Position numbers and translations under genes: made by a program | The notes under the pieces: model-generated | What the model saw: only the letters and a program-made list of their open reading frames with translations | Database searches by the model: none | Told to the model about the DNA's origin: nothing | NCBI GenBank assembly: GCA_946530505.1 | Contig: CAMNAD010000048.1 | Location: forward strand, 1-9,663 | DNA from: an uncultured Bacteroidales bacterium | GTDB lineage: Bacteria; Bacteroidota; Bacteroidia; Bacteroidales; UBA932 | DNA: 9,663 nucleotides | Direction of reading: 5' to 3' | Shown here: positions 1 to 7,089 of the stretch, in pieces | Layout: the number at the start of each line of letters is the position of its first letter | Position numbering within the stretch: position 1 is the first letter of the stretch

Positions 1-802
1 CGCGGCCCTCAGTCTGATTCCAATGGAAATCAGACAGCTGAATGGCGGCGCCGTCGTGCAGGGACTGCAGCTCATGGGGTGTAGGGAAGATGGAAGACTG
101 GCAGGGATGTCCGGCATTCTGCAACGAGTCGATGAAGGCGGCATTCTGCATATCGTGCTTCATGGTGCTCATGCCGCATCTTCCTCCAATCTGCTCCAGC
201 CCCTCTATGGTATTGGCGGCGCTGGTGCGACCGGGATCCCATAGAATCAGGCAGTCGGAAATACTTCTTGCGACCTTCATCGCCGAATAATTCTCGTCGA
301 AGGCTATCCATCTGTCTCCCAGGATCTTATGCGCCAATTTGTAAGACTCCAGCACCTTGCTGTGAAGCATAGGCACTACGCCTGTCCTCTTGCACGTGAG
401 AAGCATCTCTTCCAGCGTCGGAATAGGAGTACGCTTGGCGGGGTCGGAAGATTCCAGGACATAATCGCGACGCAGGTCGTCGAAGAGCATGGCGTCGACA
501 CGCACGGGCTTGCCTATCTTGGAATAATCGGAAGCATTCCGCATTGTACGGTTGATGGTTCCGTCGTGCATCACGACCATTTTCTGGTCGAGGGTGTACT
601 TGACATCGAGTTCTATTACCGGATAGCCGTAACGGGCGGCCATCTCGATGCCGTAAGTGCTGTTCTCCGGGATGTAATACTCGCCGGTGTCAGGTTCCCT
701 GAGCCAGCATCCGCGGTGGGCGGCATTGAAGCTCTCCTCCGTAAATGTAGAAGAAGAGCAGGCCTGAAGTAGTATCAGGCCTGCAATCATCATTTTTTTC
801 AT
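1..802 (-). CDS. Glycerophosphodiester phosphodiesterase, lipoprotein (partial, 3' end cut by window edge)
   Basis: About 267 residues are visible with no stop before the left edge. The family hydrolyses glycerophosphodiesters to sn-glycerol-3-phosphate and an alcohol. Seen: a short signal with lipobox LLQAC (Cys15), then the TIM-barrel family signatures in order: AHRG (His29-Arg30), PENS (Glu46), VIELD (Glu64, Asp66) and MHDGTINRT (His79, Asp80). These are the expected catalytic and metal-binding positions, so activity is likely. The C-terminal part, with several Met, Cys and Gln residues, is less typical. The lipobox implies export and anchoring to a membrane, probably facing the periplasm. 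The ATG at 802 overlaps the gcvPB stop by 4 bp (ATGA), so it is probably translated from the gcv transcript; a second ATG pair follows at 793 and 790. The family is roughly 270-310 aa long, so little is probably missing. Family assignment is confident; substrate is unknown. Confidence 0.85.
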   Translation of the reverse strand, partial: MKKMMIAGLILLQACSSSTFTEESFNAAHRGCWLREPDTGEYYIPENSTYGIEMAARYGYPVIELDVKYTLDQKMVVMHDGTINRTMRNASDYSKIGKPVRVDAMLFDDLRRDYVLESSDPAKRTPIPTLEEMLLTCKRTGVVPMLHSKVLESYKLAHKILGDRWIAFDENYSAMKVARSISDCLILWDPGRTSAANTIEGLEQIGGRCGMSTMKHDMQNAAFIDSLQNAGHPCQSSIFPTPHELQSLHDGAAIQLSDFHWNQTEGR

Positions 803-2193
803 GCTTTCAGGATAGGGTTTCTCGCCGCAGCAGTCTCGTCGGGACGTCCGATGGGAGCGTTGTGCGGTGCGCCGTGCAGGATGTCGGGATCCTCCGCCGC
901 TTCGGCGGCGATCTTCTTCATCACTGCTATAAACTCGTCGAGAGTCTCCAGGGATTCTGTTTCGGTCGGCTCTATCATCAATGCCTGGTGGAAGAGCAGC
1001 GGGAAATAGATGGTGGGAGCATGGAAGCCGTAATCTAGCAGTCGTTTGGCCACATCGAGAGTTGTGGCACCAGCCTTGCCTTCGCGTGCACCGTCGTTTA
1101 TGAGGCCGTCGAACACGAATTCGTGCTTGCAAACAGTGGGGATGGGGAGCTTGTAGCAATCTTTCAGCGACTCCTTGATGTAGTTGGCTGAAAGAGTAGC
1201 AAAAGGCCCGGCCATCTTGACGTTCTGCTTGCCCAGCATCAGGATATAGGCATAAGCGCGGAGCATGACTCCGAAATTGCCGTGGAAACCGGAGGTCTTC
1301 GGGATGCGGAGATAAGGAAGGACTCTCTCCCCTACTCCCACGGGGCCGCTTCCGGGACCACCTCCGCCGTGAGGGGTGGAGAAGGTCTTGTGCAGATTCA
1401 GGTGCATGATGTCGAATCCCATGTCGCCGGGGCGTACCTTTCCGAGCAGAGGGTTCATGTTGGCTCCATCATAATAAAGAAGACCGCCGCACTCGTGCAC
1501 GAGCTTTGCGATTTCGCCTATCTGACGTTCGAAAAGTCCGAGGGTGTTGGGATTGGTCATCATTATGCCGGCGACATCCGGACCGAGCAAAGGCTTGAGG
1601 GACTCTACGTCCACCAGTCCGTCGGCACCTGACTTCACTTCAACGATCTGCAGGCCGCAAACGGCGGCGGATGCAGGGTTGGTTCCGTGGGCGCTGTCGG
1701 GCACAATCACCTTCACGCGGGCAGAGTCGCCACGGGCCATGTGATACTCGCGCATCAGCATGAGGCCGGTGAGTTCTCCGTGTGCACCTGCGCAGGGCAG
1801 GAAAGTGAAATGCTTCATTCCGGTAATAGCTGCAAGCGAGGCGTCCAGCCCGTCAATTACTTCCTGGGCACCTTTTACGGTTTCTGCGGGTTGCAGAGGG
1901 TGAAGGCCTGCGAATCCTGGATGATTTGCAATCTCTTCGTTGATCTTGGGATTGTATTTCATCGTGCAGGATCCAAGCGGATAGAATCCGGTATCCACGC
2001 CGAAATTCATCTGGCTCAGATTCGTATAATGCCTTACCACATCTACTTCACTCACCTCCGGCAGTTCCAATTTGGATTCTCTCAGCAAGTTGGCGGGGAT
2101 GGTGGCAACGGGATACTGCTGCGCAGAAGGCAGCGAGTAGCCTGTACGGCCGGGATGGCTCAACTCGAATATCAGTTTATCGTAGTATTTCAT
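799..2193 (-). CDS. gcvPB: Glycine dehydrogenase (decarboxylating) subunit 2, P-protein beta part
   Basis: 464 aa, near the usual length for the split P-protein's C-terminal half. With GcvPA it forms the PLP enzyme that decarboxylates glycine and passes the aminomethyl group to lipoylated GcvH. Seen: the PLP-binding segment HLNLHKTFSTPHGGGGPGSG with the Schiff-base lysine at Lys269, preceded by GLLYYDGANMNPLLG (residues 237-251), plus VPDSAHGTNPASA (164-176) and the N-terminal YPLGSCTMKYNPK stretch (71-83). These are the standard P-protein core motifs, so the subunit looks intact. The ATG at 2193 overlaps the gcvPA stop by 4 bp, and its own TGA overlaps the downstream phosphodiesterase start by 4 bp. 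The start MKYYDKLIFELS matches the family pattern. Regulation would come from the gcvT-proximal promoter; nothing internal is seen. Confidence 0.97.
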   Translation of the reverse strand: MKYYDKLIFELSHPGRTGYSLPSAQQYPVATIPANLLRESKLELPEVSEVDVVRHYTNLSQMNFGVDTGFYPLGSCTMKYNPKINEEIANHPGFAGLHPLQPAETVKGAQEVIDGLDASLAAITGMKHFTFLPCAGAHGELTGLMLMREYHMARGDSARVKVIVPDSAHGTNPASAAVCGLQIVEVKSGADGLVDVESLKPLLGPDVAGIMMTNPNTLGLFERQIGEIAKLVHECGGLLYYDGANMNPLLGKVRPGDMGFDIMHLNLHKTFSTPHGGGGPGSGPVGVGERVLPYLRIPKTSGFHGNFGVMLRAYAYILMLGKQNVKMAGPFATLSANYIKESLKDCYKLPIPTVCKHEFVFDGLINDGAREGKAGATTLDVAKRLLDYGFHAPTIYFPLLFHQALMIEPTETESLETLDEFIAVMKKIAAEAAEDPDILHGAPHNAPIGRPDETAAARNPILKA

Positions 2194-3491
2194 AAGGCCA
2201 CCTCCTTTACTGCGGCCACAAGAGCGTCGATCTCTTCTTTGGTCCGCTTTTCAGTTACACAGAAAGTCACATAGCCATCAAGTTCGAGGGCTGCGAAGAA
2301 ACCGGCGTCCAGCAGTTTCTGCTGGAGTTTCTCGACCGGGACAAGCGGTTTCAGACAGAATTCCTTGAGGAAAGGCCTGCCGGGGAAAGCCTCCTCGAAA
2401 CGTCCGGTCTTGAGAAGCTCGTCGTAGAGATAATGAGCGCCGGCGCACGACAATTCATTCACTTTGCGAAGTCCTTCAGGACCCATCAACGACAGATAAA
2501 CAGTTACCCAAAGTGCCATCAGGCTCTGATTAGAGCAAATGTTCGAAGTGGCCTTCTCGCGACGGATGTGCTGCTCGCGGGCCTGAAGCGTAAGCACAAA
2601 GCAGCGTTTGCCGTCAGAATCAGTAGCCTGGCCGACAATACGGCCGGGGAGCTTGCGCATATACTCGCTCTTGCAGGCAAGGAATCCCACATAGGGTCCG
2701 CCGTAGCAGAGAGGAATACCCAGCGACTGGCCGTCGCCCACAGCTATGTCAGCGCCCCATTCCGCAGGCGTCTTCAGCACTGCAAGGGCGGACGGATCAC
2801 AATATTCAATAAGGAGAGCGCCGGCTGCGTGAACGGCATCGGCCACTCCTGAAAGATCCTGTATCACGCCGTGGCGGCAGATGGAAGGAACAATTACTCC
2901 GGCGACATCCGGTCCGAGTTCTTCCAGGACGTCCCAAGCATACACGACTTCGATGTCCGGATATTTCAGATAGGTCTTGACGACGTCAAGCACGTTCTGC
3001 ATCAACTTGGTGGAAACAACCACCTTATTGCGCTTGCGTGTGCAGGCGACAGCCATCCTGAGGGCCTCAGCGGCGGCGGAAGGGCCGTCGTACATCGAGG
3101 CGTTGGAAACATCCATGCCGGTAAGGCGGCAGACCATGCTCTGCCATTCGAAGATGTAACGCAGGGTACCCTGCGAAATCTCGCACTGGTAAGGTGTGTA
3201 GGCAGTCAGGAACTCGGAACGGGAAGTGATGTAAGGAATTACGGAAGGCACATAATGATCGTATGCGCCCTGTCCGACGAACACCTTGAGCTGTGTATTC
3301 TTCTTCCCGAGTTCATCAAAGAAATTACGAACTTCCTGCTCGCTGAGAGCATCGGGAAGTTCGTATTCTTTATTATAGATGAAATCCGCAGGCACATCGG
3401 AGTACAGATCGTCCAGGCTCCGGACACCTATCCTCTCCAGCATTATGCGGATATCATCTTCAGTATGGGGGAAATATGCGAATCCAGCCAT
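2190..3491 (-). CDS. gcvPA: Glycine dehydrogenase (decarboxylating) subunit 1, P-protein alpha part
   Basis: 433 aa from the chosen start. It is the N-terminal half of the split P protein and pairs with GcvPB to decarboxylate glycine. Seen from Met1 (3491): YFPHTEDDIRIMLERIGV at the N-terminus, GQGAYDHYVP (about 73-82), TAYTPYQ (about 96-102) and NASMYDGPSAAAEA (about 130-143), all hallmark GcvPA segments. It lacks the PLP lysine, as expected for this half. The open frame extends to an ATG at 3524 (11 extra residues), but that start would overlap the end of gcvH by 32 bp. Family proteins begin just before the FPHT motif, and the ATG at 3491 sits one base past the gcvH stop, so 3491 is preferred. 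The stop overlaps the gcvPB start (ATGA). Split P proteins are well known in several phyla; many Bacteroidota instead carry a fused GcvP. Confidence 0.95.
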   Translation of the reverse strand: MAGFAYFPHTEDDIRIMLERIGVRSLDDLYSDVPADFIYNKEYELPDALSEQEVRNFFDELGKKNTQLKVFVGQGAYDHYVPSVIPYITSRSEFLTAYTPYQCEISQGTLRYIFEWQSMVCRLTGMDVSNASMYDGPSAAAEALRMAVACTRKRNKVVVSTKLMQNVLDVVKTYLKYPDIEVVYAWDVLEELGPDVAGVIVPSICRHGVIQDLSGVADAVHAAGALLIEYCDPSALAVLKTPAEWGADIAVGDGQSLGIPLCYGGPYVGFLACKSEYMRKLPGRIVGQATDSDGKRCFVLTLQAREQHIRREKATSNICSNQSLMALWVTVYLSLMGPEGLRKVNELSCAGAHYLYDELLKTGRFEEAFPGRPFLKEFCLKPLVPVEKLQQKLLDAGFFAALELDGYVTFCVTEKRTKEEIDALVAAVKEVAL

Positions 3492-3492
3492 C

Positions 3493-3870
3493 TTACTTGG
3501 CGATTTCTGCATAAGCGGCGGCATTGAGCAGGCCGTCGAGTTCCGACGTGTCGCTCATTTCCACCTTGATAATCCACGCACCGTAAGGGTCCTCGTTGAT
3601 GAGTTCGGGCTTGTCCTCGAGTTCCTCGTTAACGGCGACCACGGTCCCGCTGACCGGAGAATAAAGTTCGCTGGAAGCCTTGACGCTTTCGAGGGCTCCG
3701 AAATCCTCGCCCTTGGCAACGCTGTCGCCCTCTGCGGGAGCATCGACATATGTGATGTCACCCATTTCTTCCTGTGCGAAATCGCTGACGCCAATGATGG
3801 CGATGTTTCCATCTACCTTGACCCACTCGTGGGAATCACTGTAGAGAAGTTCGTCTAAAATCTTGCTCAT
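3493..3870 (-). CDS. gcvH: Glycine cleavage system H protein, lipoyl carrier
   Basis: 125 aa, normal length. GcvH carries a lipoyl arm that takes the aminomethyl group from the P protein to the T protein and is reoxidised by lipoamide dehydrogenase. Seen: the lipoylation motif ALESVKASSELYSPVSG with the modified lysine at Lys64, a typical N-terminus (SDSHEWVKVDG, residues 11-21) and GDITYVDAPAEGDSV (37-51), giving the expected hybrid barrel arrangement. The ATG at 3870 overlaps the gcvT stop by 4 bp, and the stop at 3493 nearly abuts gcvPA, so its expression should be coupled to its partners. No lipoate ligase or lipoyl synthase is nearby. Nothing odd is seen. Confidence 0.97.
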   Translation of the reverse strand: MSKILDELLYSDSHEWVKVDGNIAIIGVSDFAQEEMGDITYVDAPAEGDSVAKGEDFGALESVKASSELYSPVSGTVVAVNEELEDKPELINEDPYGAWIIKVEMSDTSELDGLLNAAAYAEIAK

Positions 3871-4967
3871 TTCTTATAATTTGTCTGGTAAAATCTCTTT
3901 TTGACTGTAACGCCGGGGAATACCTTGTGGCGGATCTGGATGTTGAGCGCCGTACCCAAAGCCGCATAAGCGGCGTCCACGAGGGCAAAGCAGATACTCT
4001 TGTCGAGCGAAATGGAATGATAACCCGTTGTAACCACGCCGACCTCGGTGCCGTCGTCCAACACTACAGGATAACCTGCACGGGGAATAGCCCTGTCTGC
4101 AATCTCGATGCCGACGAGCTTGCGGGCGACGCCTTCGGCCTTCTGCTTTACAAGTGCGTCCTTGCCTATGAACTCTTCCTTGTCGAGTTTGCAGAACATC
4201 GAAAGGCCTGCCATAACGGGAGAGATGTCTGCAGAGAGCTCATCCCCATAAAGAGGAAGGCCGGCCTCGAAACGCAGGGTATCCCTGCAGCCAAGCCCGC
4301 AAGGGACGACTCCGGCTGCGAGGAATGTCCTCCAGAGGTCAACGATGGCCTCGGGAGTAGCATAAATCTCGAAACCATCTTCTCCGGTATATCCGGTACG
4401 GCTGATGATTGCGCGTTTGCCATAAAGCTCGAAATCGGCGAAATGGTAGAACACCAGTCCGGAGAGGTCCATGCCGAGAACCTTCGAAACGACAGCCTCT
4501 GCACCGGGGCCCTGAACAGCCACCTGTCCCCAATTGTCGGAATCGTTCAGGATTCCCACTTCATATCCTTCTGCATTGCGGAGCATCCATTCATAGTCCT
4601 TGTCTATGTTGGCAGCGTTCACCACGAGCAGATAAGCGTCGGGGGCGAACTCCTTGTAAACAAGCAGGTCGTCTACGGTGCCCCCGTCGGGATACAGCAT
4701 CATTCCATAAAGGATCTGCCCGGAAACGAGGGTGCGGACGTCGTTTGTGAAGATGTGGTTGACGAATTCAGTGGCCTGAGGGCCATTGATGAAAATCTCG
4801 CCCATATGCGAGACGTCGAATATGCCGGCCGCGTTGCGGACCGCATTGTGCTCAGCAGTTATATTGCTGTACTGGATTGGCATGTCGAAGCCTGCAAAAG
4901 GGCTCATTTTCGCTCCGAGGGCGACGTGCTCGCCATGGAGACATGTGGTTTTAAGTTGGTTGTCCAT
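3867..4967 (-). CDS. gcvT: Glycine cleavage system T protein (aminomethyltransferase)
   Basis: 366 aa, the usual size. It transfers the methylene unit from aminomethyl-lipoyl-GcvH to tetrahydrofolate, releasing ammonia and forming 5,10-methylene-THF. Seen: FAGFDMPIQYSNI (24-36), FDVSHMGEI (50-58), the folate-site acidic pair in GGTVDDLLVYK (Asp99-Asp100), SRTGYTGEDGFEIY (189-202) and CRDTLRFEAGLPLYGDEL (227-244), all conserved in T proteins. The frame stays open upstream to 5156, but that extension runs through the intergenic gap into the neighbouring gene and is not family-like. ATG 4967 gives the normal N-terminus. It is the first gene of the T-H-PA-PB operon, 56 bp after the preceding 155-aa gene. 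A promoter-like pair lies just upstream. No glycine riboswitch fits in this gap. Confidence 0.96.
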   Translation of the reverse strand: MDNQLKTTCLHGEHVALGAKMSPFAGFDMPIQYSNITAEHNAVRNAAGIFDVSHMGEIFINGPQATEFVNHIFTNDVRTLVSGQILYGMMLYPDGGTVDDLLVYKEFAPDAYLLVVNAANIDKDYEWMLRNAEGYEVGILNDSDNWGQVAVQGPGAEAVVSKVLGMDLSGLVFYHFADFELYGKRAIISRTGYTGEDGFEIYATPEAIVDLWRTFLAAGVVPCGLGCRDTLRFEAGLPLYGDELSADISPVMAGLSMFCKLDKEEFIGKDALVKQKAEGVARKLVGIEIADRAIPRAGYPVVLDDGTEVGVVTTGYHSISLDKSICFALVDAAYAALGTALNIQIRHKVFPGVTVKKRFYQTNYKK

Positions 4968-4977
4968 AATTGACCAC

Positions 4978-5008
4978 CAATTTAGCACTTTTGTGCGATT
5001 AAAGCAAA
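4978..5008 (-). promoter_or_regulatory. Candidate gcvT promoter with palindromic spacer
   Basis: Reading the minus strand, TTTG (5008-5005) and TAAATTG (4984-4978) are separated by 20 bp. This approximates the Bacteroidota -33 TTTG and -7 TAnnTTTG elements, although the -7 box is one base short. The box ends 10 nt before the gcvT ATG, so the 5' leader would be only a few nucleotides. The spacer contains a small perfect inverted repeat, GCAC-AAAA-GTGC (4985-4996), a possible operator. The gene could instead be read through from the upstream 155-aa gene. Confidence 0.4.
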
Positions 5009-5023
5009 GAAAAAGCTGAAATA

Positions 5024-5491
5024 TTATCGGCGCAGCAGTTCGAGGTCTTTCTTGAGGATAAGTTTCGGATCCATCATCGCCACCTTCTGGAAAAGCTGGA
5101 TCTGACGGCCGAGAGAAAGATAGACCTTGTCTTCGTGTCCACCCTTGCGCCACCATTTGTAGAAACCGAGAGGGTCGTTCTCGAAAGGAATGCTGGCAAC
5201 GATGCCGGTGCTGTAGCCGGGATAATCTATTACAAGCTTGAGACCTACGAAACGTTTGTAGTAATCGGGATCCGCCTTGCGAAGCTTGCTTTCCAAAGGC
5301 CGTAGCACCTCCATTTCATCGACTTTAAGGCACTTTTCCTTCACGATCATCCTGTGAATCCGGATAGGATCCACAGAAATCCAGTAGCCCATCTTGAGCG
5401 TTTTCGGTCCCTCTTCGGTGTCGAGAGTCAACTCGTCCATCGAATAGTAGATCTTCTCAGGATCGAGAGGGAAAGTGGGTTCAGTTGACAT
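5024..5491 (-). CDS. Conserved-looking hypothetical cytoplasmic protein, 155 aa
   Basis: I do not recognise this family. The protein starts MSTEPTFPLDPEKIYYSMDE and is rich in charged residues (Lys, Asp, Glu, Arg). It has no signal peptide, membrane helix, cysteine cluster or obvious metal motif. The middle holds GYWISVDPIRIH and a basic helix-like stretch PLESKLRKADPDYYKRF, followed by LKLVIDYPGYSTGIVASIPF, which looks like a beta strand pair. It ends in a basic tail (KKDLELLRR). The ATG at 5491 is preferred over a GTG two codons upstream at 5497. A TAATTTTG -7 box ends 19 nt before the ATG. It lies 56 bp upstream of gcvT on the same strand, so cotranscription with the glycine cleavage operon is possible, and it diverges from the arginase-like gene. 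A role in glycine metabolism would only be guilt by association. Confidence 0.75.
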   Translation of the reverse strand: MSTEPTFPLDPEKIYYSMDELTLDTEEGPKTLKMGYWISVDPIRIHRMIVKEKCLKVDEMEVLRPLESKLRKADPDYYKRFVGLKLVIDYPGYSTGIVASIPFENDPLGFYKWWRKGGHEDKVYLSLGRQIQLFQKVAMMDPKLILKKDLELLRR

Positions 5492-5510
5492 AAACACTAA
5501 CTAAATAATG

Positions 5511-5547
5511 CAAAATTAGGTTTTTTTTTCGATTTTTCCTAATTTTG
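5511..5547. promoter_or_regulatory. Divergent promoter pair built on a perfect inverted repeat
   Basis: CAAAATTAGG (5511-5520) and CCTAATTTTG (5538-5547) form a perfect 10-bp inverted repeat with a 17-bp T-rich spacer. Each arm contains an outward-facing TAATTTTG, an exact match to the Bacteroidota -7 consensus TAnnTTTG: plus strand 5540-5547, minus strand 5518-5511. Twenty base pairs behind each box lies TTAG, a weak match to the -33 TTTG, and it falls inside the opposite arm. The two promoters therefore overlap, and polymerase probably cannot occupy both at once. They would serve the arginase-like gene (plus) and the 155-aa gene (minus). A repressor site or an RNA hairpin are alternatives. 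Confidence 0.6.
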
Positions 5548-5553
5548 AAAACG

Positions 5554-6171
5554 ATGAAATCGCTTTTGGTGCATATGAGCAGCCTTTTTTCCGACGAAAA
5601 CTGGTCGCCGGAAGGCGCTTCGCATCTTGACCTCACGCGTCTTGAAGGAACGACTTGCTACTGCGACGCTGATGCCGAAAAAGCGATTGAAGAAGCATTC
5701 AAACAGTTGCCCGTCAATATATTACACTGGATTGACGGAGGCGACTACCACTATCTCACCGAGCTCTGGATGCGCCGGCTATCCGCTCCTGCCCGCCTGC
5801 TTCTCATCGACAATCATCCCGACGACCAGGAACCATCTATCGGAGGAGATATTTTATCTTGCGGGGGCTGGGTAGCACATTCCAAACGCACTAATCCCCT
5901 GATCCGGGAGGATGCAGAGCAATTGTATATAAGTATTGACCTCGACTGGCTCTCCCAGGATTTCGCCAGGACAAACTGGAACCAGGGAATCGGCACTCTG
6001 GACGGCTTGATGGAGATTCTCCGGGAGGCTGTTGCAGGCAACAGGATTGCAGGTGTGGACATTTGCGGAGGGATCACTTCCGCCCAGGGTGGCAAAGCGG
6101 AAGACTTCGCGGTCAACCGCCGCACCCGGGACGCCCTTCAGCTTTTCTTCGCAGGAATCAGAGCAGATTAG
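5554..6171 (+). CDS. Short arginase/ureohydrolase-fold protein
   Basis: 205 aa from ATG 5554; a TTG three codons upstream is an unlikely start. The motif order is that of the arginase/agmatinase/formiminoglutamase superfamily: GGDYHYLTEL (62-71, counterpart of GGDHS), IDNHPDD (85-91, counterpart of DAHxD, ligands Asp86, His88, Asp90), SIDLDWLS (127-134, counterpart of SxDxDxxxP, ligands Asp129, Asp131) and VDICGG (168-173). This would give a binuclear Mn-type site, although the first His is shifted by one residue. The family norm is about 300 aa, so this is a minimal version missing substrate-specificity loops; the substrate cannot be told. It is cytoplasmic, with no signal peptide. It is transcribed alone from the divergent promoter, with the -7 box only 6 nt before the ATG. 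Its 3' end overlaps the convergent LytTR gene by 14 bp. Confidence 0.8.
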   Translation: MKSLLVHMSSLFSDENWSPEGASHLDLTRLEGTTCYCDADAEKAIEEAFKQLPVNILHWIDGGDYHYLTELWMRRLSAPARLLLIDNHPDDQEPSIGGDILSCGGWVAHSKRTNPLIREDAEQLYISIDLDWLSQDFARTNWNQGIGTLDGLMEILREAVAGNRIAGVDICGGITSAQGGKAEDFAVNRRTRDALQLFFAGIRAD

Positions 6172-6982
6172 CCAGAGCGTCGTAATACCTCTTCGAGACA
6201 GGAATGCTCGGCATTCCCTCCACATCGAGCTCCGCATATACCTGAGAACCCGTTTCTTTCCGTAGCACGGTTACGTGAGCCGGATTCACATAGAAAGACC
6301 TGTGGCAGCGTACGAATGAATAGTGTTCGGAAATCTCCTCAAGTGAAGCCATAGTGGCGCGCAACTCGAAGTTCTTGATTCTGCCGCCCTCAATATAATG
6401 GATGATTACGTAATTCTCCCTTGCCTCAATAAAAAGGACAGCGGAAGGAGCGATAATGAGTTTAGGTCTCTGATAGATATCAAGGAAGCGGACAAGCGAA
6501 TTGTCTGCGGAATCCTTGGCCGAAATGGAAGCAAGAATCTCTTTTTCCTTTTCCCTGTGTGCGCCGACGGCGAATGCAAGAGTAAGGATCACGTAAGGAA
6601 TAATGAAAATGAGATAGCAGAATCCGACGCTGGTGAGGAGAACGGAAAAATAAGGAAGATTTCCGTTCATCAGGTATAGATAGAGGGCGATGAACATCCC
6701 GGTCACCAGGACTTCTCCCATGCTCCAGGTGATGAAATGCGCCCAGGTCAGCCGTAGCTTGCGCATGAAATGGAACGCGACCCTCAGACCGGCGATGACA
6801 ACGAGGGATATGCTGAAAGAAATGGCAAGGTTCATTGAATAGAGATCCCTGCCCATATCGAGATATTGTCTCAGCCTCAGGGGCTCATAAATGAGTATGA
6901 AGACGAAATAAAAGACGGGACAGACCGTCATATAGAGAATCGCGGTTCCCCAGCGGAAATAATTCTTCGGAAGATGATGCAT
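6158..6982 (-). CDS. Membrane-anchored LytTR-family DNA-binding regulator
   Basis: 274 aa. The N-terminal half has four hydrophobic segments (about residues 11-33, 50-70, 82-105 and 112-140). A short linker rich in Lys and Glu follows, then a C-terminal LytTR domain (about 174-272) with typical landmarks: VLFIEARENYVIIHY, LRATMASLEEI, FVRCHRSFYVNPAHV and IPVSKRYYDAL. LytTR domains bind DNA direct repeats. Here the domain is tethered to membrane helices rather than to a response-regulator receiver, a layout frequent in Bacteroidota. No histidine kinase partner is adjacent. ATG 6982 is preferred; a GTG three codons upstream (6991) would overlap the -7 box. The promoter region holds repeated GTCACA motifs, suggesting autoregulation. 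The sensed signal and targets are unknown. Its 3' end overlaps the convergent arginase-like gene, so the two transcripts are antisense there. Confidence 0.92.
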   Translation of the reverse strand: MHHLPKNYFRWGTAILYMTVCPVFYFVFILIYEPLRLRQYLDMGRDLYSMNLAISFSISLVVIAGLRVAFHFMRKLRLTWAHFITWSMGEVLVTGMFIALYLYLMNGNLPYFSVLLTSVGFCYLIFIIPYVILTLAFAVGAHREKEKEILASISAKDSADNSLVRFLDIYQRPKLIIAPSAVLFIEARENYVIIHYIEGGRIKNFELRATMASLEEISEHYSFVRCHRSFYVNPAHVTVLRKETGSQVYAELDVEGMPSIPVSKRYYDALANLL

Positions 6983-6985
6983 TTC

Positions 6986-7007
6986 TGTCACAAAATTAGC
7001 AGTGACA
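6986..7007 (-). promoter_or_regulatory. LytTR gene promoter overlapped by an inverted-repeat operator candidate
   Basis: On the minus strand, TAATTTTG (6998-6991) matches the Bacteroidota -7 box exactly and ends 8 nt before the ATG at 6982. It is bracketed by the perfect inverted repeat TGTCAC-N10-GTGACA (6986-6991 and 7002-7007), so a dimeric protein bound there would block the promoter. The -33 element is poor: the nearest TTTG (7017-7014) leaves only 15 bp of spacer. Confidence 0.5.
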
Positions 7008-7089
7008 AATATACAAATTATATTAATTTCGTCACATTATTTTGTTTTTAATCTACAAAATGGCATTTTCGTCACAATCTTCCGTCACA
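6986..7089. repeat. Array of GTCACA heptamer repeats upstream of the LytTR gene
   Basis: The heptamer (C/T)GTCACA occurs four times in the same orientation, at 6986-6992, 7030-7036, 7070-7076 and 7083-7089, with one inverted GTGACA at 7002-7007. Start-to-start steps are 44, 40 and 13 bp; the first two are close to four helical turns. The last two copies form a tandem 13-bp repeat, TTGTGACGGAAGA followed by TTGTGACGAAAAT on the minus strand. Direct repeats are the usual kind of LytTR target, so self-binding is a reasonable guess. No other gene function in the gap between 6983 and 7191 is seen. Confidence 0.5.

Noticed and set aside
329..772. Plus-strand frame of 147 codons near the left edge
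   Set aside because: Antisense of the lipoprotein phosphodiesterase whose catalytic motifs are all readable on the minus strand.
2871..3527. Plus-strand open frame of 218 codons opposite gcvPA
   Set aside because: Shadow of a well-supported gene, as are similar plus-strand frames at 1282-1632, 1687-2274 and 2433-2852.
3927..4973. Long plus-strand open frame (348 codons) opposite gcvT
   Set aside because: It is the antisense of a clear gcvT with intact family motifs; its own product is not family-like.
4968..5023. Glycine riboswitch before gcvT
   Set aside because: The 56-bp gap is too short for a glycine aptamer, and the 48-62 bp gap before the 155-aa gene is also too short; no aptamer-like core seen.
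4968..5156. 63-residue N-terminal extension of GcvT
   Set aside because: It would read through the intergenic gap and into the neighbouring 155-aa gene; the ATG at 4967 gives the standard T-protein N-terminus.
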